In this document: positions 17,416-28,385 of the stretch, one piece after another
Position numbering within the stretch: the first letter of the stretch is position 1
Layout of the letters: every line of letters begins with the position of its first letter
DNA from: Flavobacteriaceae bacterium
Lineage (GTDB): Bacteria; Bacteroidota; Bacteroidia; Flavobacteriales; Flavobacteriaceae
NCBI GenBank assembly: GCA_030683815.1
Contig: JAUXPJ010000014.1
Span: 62,001 to 126,000, forward strand
Reading direction: 5' to 3'
DNA length: 64,000 nt
Notes under the pieces: model-generated
Databases searched by the model: none
What the model was told of the DNA's origin: nothing
The model's input: only the letters and a program-made list of their open reading frames with translations
Program-made: the position numbers and the translations under genes

Positions 17416-20388
17416 TTATTTTTTAATTTTCTTTCCTAATTTGGAAGTATCATATAAAATGGGCGTTGCAATATATAAAGATGAGTAGGTTCCTACCACA
17501 ATTCCTATAATTAATGCAAACATAAATCCTCTTAATGAGTCACCTCCAAAAGTGAAGATAGCTGCTAATACTACAATAGTTGTGAAGGCAGTATTTAAAG
17601 TTCTGCTTAAAGTACTGCTTAAAGCTTCATCAAGAATTCTAACATAAGTCCACGATTTATGCTCATTAACATATTCTCTGATACGGTCAAAAATAATTAC
17701 GGTATCATTTAAGGAATAACCAATTACTGTTAGTATAGCAGCGATAAATGATTGGTCAATTTCCATATTAAACGGTAGGTACTTATAAAGTAAGGAGAAT
17801 AATGAAATTACAATTAAAGCATCATGGAAAACAGCGGCTACCGCTCCTAAGCTATATTGCCATTTTCTAAATCGGATAAGGATATATAAGAAAACAACAA
17901 ACAGGGAGCCAAATATTGACCATTGAGCAGCGATTTTAATATCGGACGCAATTGTTGGTTCTACTTTAATAGAGTTCATAACCCCGATAGTTTGCCCATC
18001 ATATCCGCCTTTGAAATCGTCTAAACTTATATTCACAGGAAACATCGGTTTTAAACCAGTATATAATAATTCTAAAACTTCATCATCGATATGATTTCCC
18101 TCTTCCTCTATTTTATACTTGGTCGTAATTTTTAATTGATTTGCATCACCGTAAGTTTTAACTTCCGGGGTGTTTTTAAATTCATCTTTCAATAAATTGG
18201 CAACTTCTGAAGGTTTAACAACCTTTTCAAAACGAACCGTATAAGATCTTCCTCCAACAAAATCAACTCCATAATTTAATCGATTGGTGTACAATGAAAA
18301 TAAACCGGCAATGATTACAGTTGATGAAAGGATATATGCATATTTTCTTTGTTTAACAAATTTAATATGAATATTGGTAAACCAATTTTTAGTAAAATTG
18401 GTGGTGAATTTAAAAGATTTTCCTTTTTCAGAATTTGAATCGAGCAATAATCGTGTGATAAAAATAGCCGAAAATAAGGATGTTAAAATACCAATCATCA
18501 ATGTATATGCGAAACCTTTTACAGGACCAGTTCCAAACACATATAAAATAATACCTGTTAACATGGTGGTAACATTGGCATCGATAATTGATGAAAGTGC
18601 ATTTCCAAAACCATCGCGGATTGAGTCTTTTATCCCTTTTCCTTTTTCTTTCTCTTCTTTAATACGTTCAAAGATGATTACGTTTGCATCTACAGACATA
18701 CCGATGGTTAACACAATACCTGCAATACCCGGTAAAGTAAGAACCACACCAAATGCAGTTAAAATTCCCATGATGAAAAGTAAGTTGACAGCTAAAGCAA
18801 TATCAGCATACCAACCGGCTCTACCATAATAGAATACCATCCAAATTAATACAATTACAAATGCAATTAAGAAAGAACTTAATCCGCTATCAATAGATTC
18901 TTGTCCTAATGATGGACCAACAATTTCTGATTGAATGATATGTGCCGCCGCAGGTAATTTACCGGCTTTAAGAACGTTTGCTAAATCTTGAGCTTCGTCA
19001 ACTGTGAAATTTCCAGAGATTGATGTTCTCCCGGTTGTAATGGCATCATTAACTCTTGGAGCTGTATAAACTTGATTGTCTAATACAACAGCCACAAATT
19101 TACCAACGTTATCAGTAGTCATTTTCCCCCAAATTTTTGAACCACGGCTGTTCATGGTCATGCTTACTTCGGGACTAACACCTAGTTGGTCAAATTGTTG
19201 TGAAGCATCTTCAATAACATCACCTTCCAGTGGAGCAATATTTTCGCGATTTCCTTTTATTGCATATAAAGAAATAACTTCAGTTCCTTTTTGTGGTTTT
19301 GCATCCCATAAGAATTTTGCATATCTCATTTCTTCTGAAAGTAAAGCTCTTACTTCAGGCATTGATAGATATTTGTTTACAGCAGCAGTATCTTTTGTAG
19401 ATGAAGTTGCTACCAAAGAGCTAACTTGATTGGCATCTTGAGGGATATTTGGATATAAAACAGCAAACAACTTATTCGTTGTTGGTGCTTTGGTTACAGA
19501 ATCTTTTACAGCGCCTAATAAAGCATCTAATTCTGATGATTTAGCACTCTCAGTTGTAGCTGTGGCAGTTTCATCTTTTAGAAGTTCAGTTAATAATTTA
19601 TCTGCTTGAATTAAGAAATTAGCAGTTTCTTGGTTGCTGTAAACTTCCCAAAATTGTAATTCAGCAGTGCTTTGTAATAATTTTTTAACACGCTCAATAT
19701 CTTTTGCTCCCGGTAATTCAATCAAAATACGACCCGATGATCCAATGCGTTGGATGTTTGGTTGTGTAACTCCAAATTTATCAATCCGACTTCTTAAAAC
19801 TTCAAAAGCTGTACTAATAGAACCTGAAACCTCATGAGCGATAATTGGTTTAACTTCTTCATCGGTTAACTTGAAGTTAATTTTATCACGAAGTGATTTG
19901 TTTCCAAAGATACTTGGGTCACTTAATTTAACTGTTCCTTTACTAAGTTTTTCAAACTCTTGAAAAAACAAATTCAGGTAAGTTTCATCGCTCTTTTTTT
20001 GAGCTTCAGCCGCCGCAACTAATGCTTTGTTAAATACCGGATTTTTAGAATTGTTGGATAATCCGACAAGAATATCTTTAACAGAAACCTGAAGAATAGC
20101 ATTAATACCTCCTTTAAGGTCTAATCCTAAGTTAATTTCTTTGTTTTTGATATCATCATAACTAAATTGAGCAAATCCTAAATCAATAACAGGTTGATTG
20201 GCAATAGAGTCTAAATAAATTTTCTCTAAAATTGATTTCTCGCGTACATCATCAGTTTTTACATGAGTTTGTGCATATACTTTGGCGTTTTCTTCTACAT
20301 TCTTAGTAAACCAGGTAAATGACAATTGATATAAACTTACTATTCCGAAAAGAATAGCAAAAGCTTTAATAAGTCCTTTATTTTGCAT
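17416..20388 (-). CDS. secDF: Protein-export membrane protein SecDF (fused)
   Basis: SecD and SecF use the proton gradient to pull proteins through SecYEG. Here both are one 990-residue chain. The SecD part starts with a membrane anchor and has GLDLKGGINAIL, a large periplasmic region and the RND-type helices around GMSVDANVIIFERIKEE. The SecF part follows (NYGVDFVGGRSYTVRF, then a second six-helix set with GYSLNDTVIIFDRIRE). A lineage-specific Thr/Ser/Ala-rich insertion lies near residues 255-310. SecDF fusion is common in Bacteroidota. The gene is monocistronic with its own terminator. Confidence 0.97.
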   Translation of the reverse strand: MQNKGLIKAFAILFGIVSLYQLSFTWFTKNVEENAKVYAQTHVKTDDVREKSILEKIYLDSIANQPVIDLGFAQFSYDDIKNKEINLGLDLKGGINAILQVSVKDILVGLSNNSKNPVFNKALVAAAEAQKKSDETYLNLFFQEFEKLSKGTVKLSDPSIFGNKSLRDKINFKLTDEEVKPIIAHEVSGSISTAFEVLRSRIDKFGVTQPNIQRIGSSGRILIELPGAKDIERVKKLLQSTAELQFWEVYSNQETANFLIQADKLLTELLKDETATATTESAKSSELDALLGAVKDSVTKAPTTNKLFAVLYPNIPQDANQVSSLVATSSTKDTAAVNKYLSMPEVRALLSEEMRYAKFLWDAKPQKGTEVISLYAIKGNRENIAPLEGDVIEDASQQFDQLGVSPEVSMTMNSRGSKIWGKMTTDNVGKFVAVVLDNQVYTAPRVNDAITTGRTSISGNFTVDEAQDLANVLKAGKLPAAAHIIQSEIVGPSLGQESIDSGLSSFLIAFVIVLIWMVFYYGRAGWYADIALAVNLLFIMGILTAFGVVLTLPGIAGIVLTIGMSVDANVIIFERIKEEKEKGKGIKDSIRDGFGNALSSIIDANVTTMLTGIILYVFGTGPVKGFAYTLMIGILTSLFSAIFITRLLLDSNSEKGKSFKFTTNFTKNWFTNIHIKFVKQRKYAYILSSTVIIAGLFSLYTNRLNYGVDFVGGRSYTVRFEKVVKPSEVANLLKDEFKNTPEVKTYGDANQLKITTKYKIEEEGNHIDDEVLELLYTGLKPMFPVNISLDDFKGGYDGQTIGVMNSIKVEPTIASDIKIAAQWSIFGSLFVVFLYILIRFRKWQYSLGAVAAVFHDALIVISLFSLLYKYLPFNMEIDQSFIAAILTVIGYSLNDTVIIFDRIREYVNEHKSWTYVRILDEALSSTLSRTLNTAFTTIVVLAAIFTFGGDSLRGFMFALIIGIVVGTYSSLYIATPILYDTSKLGKKIKK

Positions 20389-20539
20389 TATGTTAAAATT
20401 TTGAATCTTAATTTTTTCTGAACGTGCAAATATATAATTTCAAATACTAAAAGCCAATTCTTTTGGATAAATTATGGCATTATGGTAGTAAAATAATCAA
20501 TACGTTAAATAGAATATAAATCTACAATTTTCAAATTAG

Positions 20540-20547
20540 TATATTTG
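20540..20547 (+). promoter_or_regulatory. Candidate -7 element of fhs
   Basis: TATATTTG 18 bases before the fhs ATG. This would give a very short leader of 10-14 bases. No TTG at the proper upstream distance is evident. Confidence 0.4.
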
Positions 20548-20565
20548 CTTCCAAAAACAGTGAAC

Positions 20566-22242
20566 ATGAAATATTTAACCGACATAGAAATTGCCCAAAG
20601 TAAAGAGTTAAAACCGATAAAAAAAATTGCTGAAAAACTTAATATTGATGAAGATGATTTAGAATTATACGGTAAGTATAAAGCTAAATTACCGCTTCAT
20701 TTAATTGATGAAGAAAAAATTAAACTCAACAATTTAATCCTAGTAACCGCCTTAACGCCAACTCCGGCTGGTGAAGGAAAAACAACAGTTTCTATTGGAT
20801 TGACTGAAGGTTTAAATAAAATAGGAAAACAAGCAACCGTAGTTTTAAGAGAGCCCTCTTTAGGTCCGGTATTTGGTATTAAAGGAGGAGCCGCCGGTGG
20901 AGGATATTCTCAAGTTGTTCCGATGGAAGATATCAATCTTCATTTTACAGGTGACTTTAATGCCATTGAAAAAGCCAATAATTTACTTTCAGCTTTAATT
21001 GATAATAATCTACAAAGCAAAACTCTAAATCTAAATATTGATCCAAGAACCATACTTTGGAAACGAGTTATTGATATGAATGATCGCGCTTTACGTCAAA
21101 TTACTATAGGATTGGGAGGGACTGCAAACGGAATTCCTAGAGAAGATGGTTTTAATATCACTCCGGCATCAGAAGTCATGGCTATTTTGTGTATGTCAAA
21201 AGATTTAAAAGATTTAAAAAAGCGTTTAGGCGATATTTTTATCGGATTCACTTTTGATAATAAACCGGTTTTTGCGCGTGATTTAAAAGCTGAAAATGCG
21301 ATGGCCATTTTATTAAAAGAAGCCATTAAACCGAATTTAGTTCAAACATTAGAAGAGAATCCGGCGATTATTCACGGCGGACCATTTGCCAATATTGCGC
21401 AAGGAACGAATACAATTATCGCCACAAAAATGGGATTATCACTTTCTAATTATGTGGTAACAGAAGCCGGATTTGGTGCTGATTTAGGTGCTGAAAAATT
21501 CTTGAACATTAAATCGGCTTACGCCGGATTAAATCCGAAAGCGGTGGTTTTAGTAGCTACCATTAGAGCATTAAGACATCATGGTGGCGCTAAAAAAGAA
21601 GAATACAACACGCCAAATTTAGCATATGTTCAAAAAGGTTTTGAAAACCTGGAAAAACATATAGAAAATATCCGCAAGTTTAATATTGAGCCGGTTGTGG
21701 CCATCAATGCGTTTATAAGTGATTCTGAGGAAGAGGTGATTTTTGTGATTCAAAAATGTGCTGAATCAGGTGTTGGTGCAGTTGTTTCTCACGGATGGGC
21801 AAAAGGAGGAGATGGAACTCAAGAATTGGCAAAAGCCGTTGTTAATGTTGTTGAAAATAAAGCTACGCAATTCAAACCATTATATGATTGGAATAGCCCT
21901 GTAAAAGAAAAAATTGAAACTATTGCACGTGAAATTTATGGTGCTGATGGTGTTGATTATGAGAAAAAAGCGGAATTAAACTTAAAGCGTATCAGTCGTT
22001 TAGGATTCGATAATTTTGCAATTTGTATGGCAAAAACGCAGAAATCTTTTTCAGATAATGAAGCAAAACGCGGAAGACCAAGAGGATTTAGAGTTACGGT
22101 TCGTGAAATTGAAATTTCTGCCGGAGCTCAATTTATTATTCCAATTTTAGGTGAAATGATGCGAATGCCGGGTTTGCCCGAAATTCCTGCTTCAGAAAGT
22201 ATGACTATTGACGATAACGGAATAATTTCAGGATTGTCTTAA
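20566..22242 (+). CDS. fhs: Formate-tetrahydrofolate ligase
   Basis: It makes 10-formyl-tetrahydrofolate from formate, ATP and THF, feeding purine and one-carbon metabolism. The 558-residue protein carries the ATP loop TPTPAGEGKTT and the typical REPSLGPVFGIKGGAAGGG and DRALRQITIGLGG segments. The ATG at 20566 begins MKYLTDIEIAQ, the usual family N-terminus; an in-frame TTG at 20545 lies inside the promoter and is rejected. The gene is a single unit between a promoter-like box and a bidirectional terminator. Confidence 0.97.
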   Translation: MKYLTDIEIAQSKELKPIKKIAEKLNIDEDDLELYGKYKAKLPLHLIDEEKIKLNNLILVTALTPTPAGEGKTTVSIGLTEGLNKIGKQATVVLREPSLGPVFGIKGGAAGGGYSQVVPMEDINLHFTGDFNAIEKANNLLSALIDNNLQSKTLNLNIDPRTILWKRVIDMNDRALRQITIGLGGTANGIPREDGFNITPASEVMAILCMSKDLKDLKKRLGDIFIGFTFDNKPVFARDLKAENAMAILLKEAIKPNLVQTLEENPAIIHGGPFANIAQGTNTIIATKMGLSLSNYVVTEAGFGADLGAEKFLNIKSAYAGLNPKAVVLVATIRALRHHGGAKKEEYNTPNLAYVQKGFENLEKHIENIRKFNIEPVVAINAFISDSEEEVIFVIQKCAESGVGAVVSHGWAKGGDGTQELAKAVVNVVENKATQFKPLYDWNSPVKEKIETIAREIYGADGVDYEKKAELNLKRISRLGFDNFAICMAKTQKSFSDNEAKRGRPRGFRVTVREIEISAGAQFIIPILGEMMRMPGLPEIPASESMTIDDNGIISGLS

Positions 22243-22262
22243 AAAATCGATTTATATATAAA

Positions 22263-22292
22263 AAGAGGGCTGAATTTCAGCCCTCTTCTTTT
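22263..22292. terminator. Bidirectional terminator between fhs and mdh
   Basis: An 11-bp perfect stem, AAGAGGGCTGA (22263-22273) with TCAGCCCTCTT (22277-22287), around a 3-base loop. T-rich runs follow on both strands, serving the two convergent genes. Confidence 0.85.
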
Positions 22293-22305
22293 AGTGAAAT
22301 TTATT

Positions 22306-23238
22306 TTATAAAAAGTTTTTCAAATCATCATTCATCGCTCTAACACCATCCGAACTTTTTGCAAATAAAGCTTTTTCAGCATCGTTTAATTTAATGTCAA
22401 CAATTTGTTCCACACCGTTTTTCCCAATAATACAGGGAACTCCGATACAAATATCGTTTTGACCATATTCACCTTCCAATAAAACGGAGCAAGGAATCAT
22501 TTTTTTCTGATCATTAACAATCGATTGAACCAAAACCGATACTGCAGCTCCTGGAGCGTACCAAGCGCTAGTTCCTAAAAGTTTAGTTAAAGTTGCTCCA
22601 CCAACCATCGTTTCGTTGCTTACTTTTTCTAATTGTTCAGCATTTAAAAACTGATTTACGGGCACACCATTTCTTACCGCTAATCTGGTTAAAGGAATCA
22701 TTCCGGTGTCACTGTGTCCGCCAATTACCAATCCGTCAACATCAGATGCAGGGCAATCCAAAGCTTCGCTTAAACGGTATTTAAAACGAGCGCTATCTAA
22801 GGCACCACCCATTCCAATAATTCTGTTTTTTGGTAAATCAGTTGCTTTATGAACTAAGTAAGTCATGGTATCCATTGGATTACTAACAACGATAATAATC
22901 GTGTTTGGCGAGTATTTGATTAAACTTTTAGTTACTGAATCAACGATTCCGGCGTTAATTCCGATTAATTCTTCACGGGTCATTCCCGGTTTTCTGGGAA
23001 TTCCACTTGTTATTACAACTACATCGCTATCGGCAGTTTTTGAATAATCTCCTGTTGTACCTGTAATTTTGGTGTCAAAACCATTTAAAGTGGCTGTTTG
23101 CATTAAGTCCATTGCTTTTCCTTCAGCAAAACCTTCTTTGATATCTACTAAAACTACTTCTGAAGCGAAGTTTTTAATGGCAATGTACTCAGCGCAACTT
23201 GCGCCAACAGCACCTGCTCCAACTATTGTTATTTTCAT
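22306..23238 (-). CDS. mdh: Malate dehydrogenase
   Basis: A TCA-cycle enzyme that oxidises malate to oxaloacetate with NAD. It is of the LDH-like type: MKITIVGAGAVG nucleotide loop, the substrate loop SGIPRKPGMTREEL with catalytic arginines, VSNPMDTMTYL, and the catalytic His in GGHSDTGMIPL. The length of 310 residues is normal. I place the start at MKITIV (23238), because the 11 residues of the longer frame (MSNKKTINYIH) are not part of the family. Monocistronic. Confidence 0.96.
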   Translation of the reverse strand: MKITIVGAGAVGASCAEYIAIKNFASEVVLVDIKEGFAEGKAMDLMQTATLNGFDTKITGTTGDYSKTADSDVVVITSGIPRKPGMTREELIGINAGIVDSVTKSLIKYSPNTIIIVVSNPMDTMTYLVHKATDLPKNRIIGMGGALDSARFKYRLSEALDCPASDVDGLVIGGHSDTGMIPLTRLAVRNGVPVNQFLNAEQLEKVSNETMVGGATLTKLLGTSAWYAPGAAVSVLVQSIVNDQKKMIPCSVLLEGEYGQNDICIGVPCIIGKNGVEQIVDIKLNDAEKALFAKSSDGVRAMNDDLKNFL

Positions 23239-23404
23239 ATGTATATAATTAATTGTTTTTTTATTTGACATATGGAATTCGCATATATATATATTAATCG
23301 GTGATTGAAACCAGTTAAAGTTATGCTCATTTCATATAATTAAAATTTTGTTTGATTTTATATTCAAAAATACAATATTTTAGATGAATCGGATGTGTTA
23401 AATG

Positions 23405-23440
23405 TAATAAAAAAAGGATCGCTTTTTTTGCAATCCTTTT
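23405..23440 (-). terminator. Terminator of the barrel-protein gene
   Basis: AAAAGGAT (23412-23419) and GC pair with GC and ATCCTTTT (23433-23440), with one C-A mismatch. On the minus strand a T run follows. Confidence 0.75.
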
Positions 23441-23492
23441 AAATTATCAAGGTAAAAAATAGGGAGTTATGTTCCTGTTTAATTTTGGTTAA

Positions 23493-24521
23493 TTATCTAA
23501 AACCAAAAGCAATACCACCACTTATGGTGTTGTACTCTTGAATAGTGTAATCAGCAAAAATTTTAAAGAACCCTAAACTTAATCTTGTGCCTAGCGTAGC
23601 TCTCATTCCATTGGCTTTAAAATCTAAATTTAAAGGATCAGTTAAGGTTACTTCCTTTGTATTATTTGGAGCTGGTAACCCGGTATTATACTCTAAGTTA
23701 TAAGTACCTTTCATTTTTAAATCTGAAGTACCGGCGCTATACCCAACTCCTCCATAAAAATTAATGATTGGAAAGTTTAAAGAAGCAATTGCCTGAAAAG
23801 TATATGAATTTAAACTAAATGCGGCTTCTTGGTTTGTACCAGAAATTGAGCTGCTGTTTTGAATGTTATAATTCACATCCATTTTGGTATAAGCACCTAA
23901 CAAAGAAATATGCAATGGTGTTTTTCCAATTACTCCAAACCAATCGGTTATTTCTTTTTTAAGACCAATACCAAATAAATTGCCTGTTACATCATCAGAG
24001 CCAACGTCTGGAACAAATCTAACCATCACGTCAAATTGTTTTGGCAATCCTAAACTAAATTGAACTGATGGTGTAGGAACCGCATTTAAAGGTAAGTCTT
24101 CTTTTACGCCTGCCGGCATTATAAAGTTTGCGGTAACAGTTTGTCCGTCAACGGTTGTGCTAACTGTAACAGGTGCTTTTAAGGTATTTGAGCCCGCTAC
24201 GGTTGCTCCTGTAAGAGATGTTGAAGTTGTTGAAGCAGATAAACCAAGGTCTGCAAATCTAAAAATCTCATCTTTAGAGGGTACTACCGAAGCATTTAAA
24301 CTGATTGAAATGTCAAAGCCAAGTTTCTTGTGTACTTTTGCGGTATGGTACCAGCCACTGTTCATTCCATATATCAATCCTTTCATTGCAGGATTCATAT
24401 AAGCTTCAGTTAATTTATTAGCGTCTTGAACACCTGCTAACAATATAGCTTCAAGACCATCTTGAGCTTTTGCGGAAAAGCTCAAAATAACAGTCAATAA
24501 AATTAGGAATGATTTTTTCAT
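23493..24521 (-). CDS. Outer-membrane beta-barrel protein, DUF6588-like
   Basis: 342 residues with a signal peptide (1-19, ends FSAKAQ) and a long beta-rich body ending in SGGIAFGFR, as barrels do. The DANKLTEAYMNPAMKGLIYGMNSGWYHTAK opening block and the alternating-strand core fit the DUF6588 group of Bacteroidota proteins, though I assign this from memory. Function unknown. It is isolated by terminators on both sides, so it has its own transcript. Confidence 0.6.
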   Translation of the reverse strand: MKKSFLILLTVILSFSAKAQDGLEAILLAGVQDANKLTEAYMNPAMKGLIYGMNSGWYHTAKVHKKLGFDISISLNASVVPSKDEIFRFADLGLSASTTSTSLTGATVAGSNTLKAPVTVSTTVDGQTVTANFIMPAGVKEDLPLNAVPTPSVQFSLGLPKQFDVMVRFVPDVGSDDVTGNLFGIGLKKEITDWFGVIGKTPLHISLLGAYTKMDVNYNIQNSSSISGTNQEAAFSLNSYTFQAIASLNFPIINFYGGVGYSAGTSDLKMKGTYNLEYNTGLPAPNNTKEVTLTDPLNLDFKANGMRATLGTRLSLGFFKIFADYTIQEYNTISGGIAFGFR

Positions 24522-24557
24522 ATGTTGGAGTTTAAAATATTTTGCAATAAATTTAAC

Positions 24558-24595
24558 AAAAAAAGACTGATTTTTTCAAAAAATAGTCTTTTTTT
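24558..24595. terminator. Terminator after gyrB, usable on both strands
   Basis: A near-perfect long hairpin: AAAAAAAGACT plus ATTTTTT pairs with AAAAAAT plus AGTCTTTTTTT, with a single bulged G and a one-base loop. It lies 22 bases past the gyrB stop and also in front of the barrel-protein gene. Confidence 0.75.
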
Positions 24596-24616
24596 AATGA
24601 TTTATTTAAGGATTAA

Positions 24617-26584
<1,968 letters not shown>

Positions 26585-26594
26585 TTAAAACGTA

Positions 26595-26602
26595 CAAATA
26601 TA
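26595..26602 (-). promoter_or_regulatory. Candidate -7 element of gyrB
   Basis: Read on the minus strand this is TATATTTG, 38 bases before the gyrB ATG. The -33 element is not clear. Confidence 0.4.
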
Positions 26603-26789
26603 AGAAAACTCTATGTTTTAACAGTTTTATCAAAGTCGATATCAGTATAAGTTATCAACAATTTAATAGTTATAAACAGCGTTTTCTGATTATATATAAA
26701 TTATGTAATTCGTAAAATATAGATGATTTAGTTTTATTTAATTAAAATTGTGATGTAAATTTGAGCTTTAAATTATAAATAATATTATT

Positions 26790-28235
26790 ATGTCAGAGTC
26801 TAGGTCTGCCTCAAGACGTTATTACGATAAAATTCAAAAAGTGGTTGATATTCAAACTAAGATTATCTACTTTTTAATCAGTATAATTTTTGCTTTTGGT
26901 TTAACTTATATGCTTTATAATTCAGAATTAGACACGCCGCAAACCTATGTCCTTTTCTTATTATTTTTAGCGATTGGTTTATGGTTATCGGAAGCAGTTC
27001 CTCCTTTTGCAGTTGGATTAATGATATTCGGATTTTTAGTTTTAGGCTTAGGGCATTATTACAATAATGTTGATCCGGCAAATGCCACAAAATACGTTCA
27101 AAAATATATTCAAACGTGGTCTAATAGTGTAATTTGGCTGATGTTGGGTGGATTTTTTATTGCAGAAGCCCTACAAAAAGTGAATTTAGATAAGTTGATA
27201 TTTAAACTTTCAATTTCAAAATTCGGGACAAAGCCTAAATATGTTTTATTAGGAATTATGCTAACTACCGCATTATTCTCTATGCTGATGTCTAATACAG
27301 CCACCACTGCCATGATGGTTGCTTCCGTACTTCCTTTTATAAATACATTAGATGATAATGCCCCTTTTTCAAAAGCAATTTTAATAGGGATTCCTGCGGC
27401 TGCCTCTTTTGGAGGGATGGGAACCATTATTGGTTCGCCTCCTAATGCCATTGCTGTTGAGGCGTTAAGCAGTTATAATATTCAATTTGGATTTTTAGAA
27501 TGGATGTTGGTCGGATTTCCAATTGCCATTATTTTAGTGCTCTTATTTTGGTTATTTTTAATTAAAAAGTACATTCCAAAAATTGATTTTATCGATTTAA
27601 GTTATTTAACAGATGATCATATTGAAAACAGTTCAAAACTTTTCAAACTAAAAAAAAGAATAGTAATCATCATCGTAATATTGACTTTGTTATTATGGCT
27701 GACTACTAATTTACATCAGATTCCCGCATCAGCCATTTCATTATTACCCATCATTTTATTGACGATGTTTAGTATTGTTACGAGTGATGATGTCAGAAAA
27801 TTACCTTGGGATACCCTTATGTTAGTTGCCGGTGGTTTATCACTCGGATTGGCAATTAAAGAAACCGGGTTGGCGGCTTATTATGTATCAAAAATTCAGG
27901 ATTATGATTTAAATGTAATGGCAATAATAATAGGTTTCTCATTGTTAACAGTTATTATGTCTAATATTATGAGTAATACTGCTGCAACTACTTTATTAAT
28001 TCCTATTGCAATAATTTTAGCTTCAAATTCATCGCCCATAATTTTGTCTTTGATTATCGGATTTAGCGCATCCACTTCTTTATTTTTTCCAATTTCTACA
28101 CCGCCCAATGCCATCGCATTTAGTACAGGTAAAATTGATCAAAAAGATTTTAGACCGGGAGGATTGTTTGCGGGAATTGTTGGGCCGATTGTAATTATAT
28201 CAATAATTTTACTGTTTTATTATTTAAAATTTTAG
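26790..28235 (+). CDS. DASS-family sodium/anion symporter
   Basis: A 481-residue inner-membrane carrier of the divalent anion:sodium symporter (SLC13) family, which takes up dicarboxylates, sulfate or phosphate. About 11-12 hydrophobic segments are seen. The paired SNT sodium-site motifs are both present, in LMSNTATTAMM and MSNTAATTLLIP, each following a helical hairpin. GSPPNAIA and STPPNAIAFS form the matching second-half loops. Substrate is not predictable from the sequence. A TAAATTTG box at 26756-26763 is a possible -7 element. Confidence 0.9.
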   Translation: MSESRSASRRYYDKIQKVVDIQTKIIYFLISIIFAFGLTYMLYNSELDTPQTYVLFLLFLAIGLWLSEAVPPFAVGLMIFGFLVLGLGHYYNNVDPANATKYVQKYIQTWSNSVIWLMLGGFFIAEALQKVNLDKLIFKLSISKFGTKPKYVLLGIMLTTALFSMLMSNTATTAMMVASVLPFINTLDDNAPFSKAILIGIPAAASFGGMGTIIGSPPNAIAVEALSSYNIQFGFLEWMLVGFPIAIILVLLFWLFLIKKYIPKIDFIDLSYLTDDHIENSSKLFKLKKRIVIIIVILTLLLWLTTNLHQIPASAISLLPIILLTMFSIVTSDDVRKLPWDTLMLVAGGLSLGLAIKETGLAAYYVSKIQDYDLNVMAIIIGFSLLTVIMSNIMSNTAATTLLIPIAIILASNSSPIILSLIIGFSASTSLFFPISTPPNAIAFSTGKIDQKDFRPGGLFAGIVGPIVIISIILLFYYLKF

Positions 28236-28385
28236 TTTTTTTGACTCGATTTTCTTGGAATAATTTGTTGTTGTTCCAGTTCTTTAATGATTGATTTTAT
28301 AATAATCTTTTTCGCCGGCTTCAACATCATCAGTTAACAATTTTTGATCCAACTTTTCTAACTTATTTTCAGATTTTAAGCACTC
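28232..28385 (-). pseudogene. Possible decayed coding remnant downstream of asnB
   Basis: Between the convergent transporter and asnB the minus strand reads as hydrophilic protein with normal-looking codons: CLKSENKLEKLDQKLLTDD then VEAGEKDYYK up to a stop. A shift of one frame there continues SIIKELEQQQIIPRKSSQKN to a second stop at the transporter end. No Met or ribosome site begins it, and the first frame is closed by a stop inside asnB. It may be the 3' relic of a lost gene with one frameshift. It could also be chance in AT-rich DNA; I give it low confidence and no function. Confidence 0.25.

Noticed and set aside
20545-20565. TTG at 20545 as start of fhs
   Set aside because: It overlaps the TATATTTG promoter box and adds residues not found in the family; the ATG at 20566 fits.
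23239-23271. Longer N-terminus for malate dehydrogenase
   Set aside because: The Rossmann fold starts with MKITIVGAG; the preceding 11 residues have no counterpart in the family.
26640-26660. TTATCAACA near gyrB as a possible DnaA box and origin
   Set aside because: A single imperfect match in AT-rich DNA, with no cluster of boxes and no dnaA or dnaN nearby. Not enough to call an origin.
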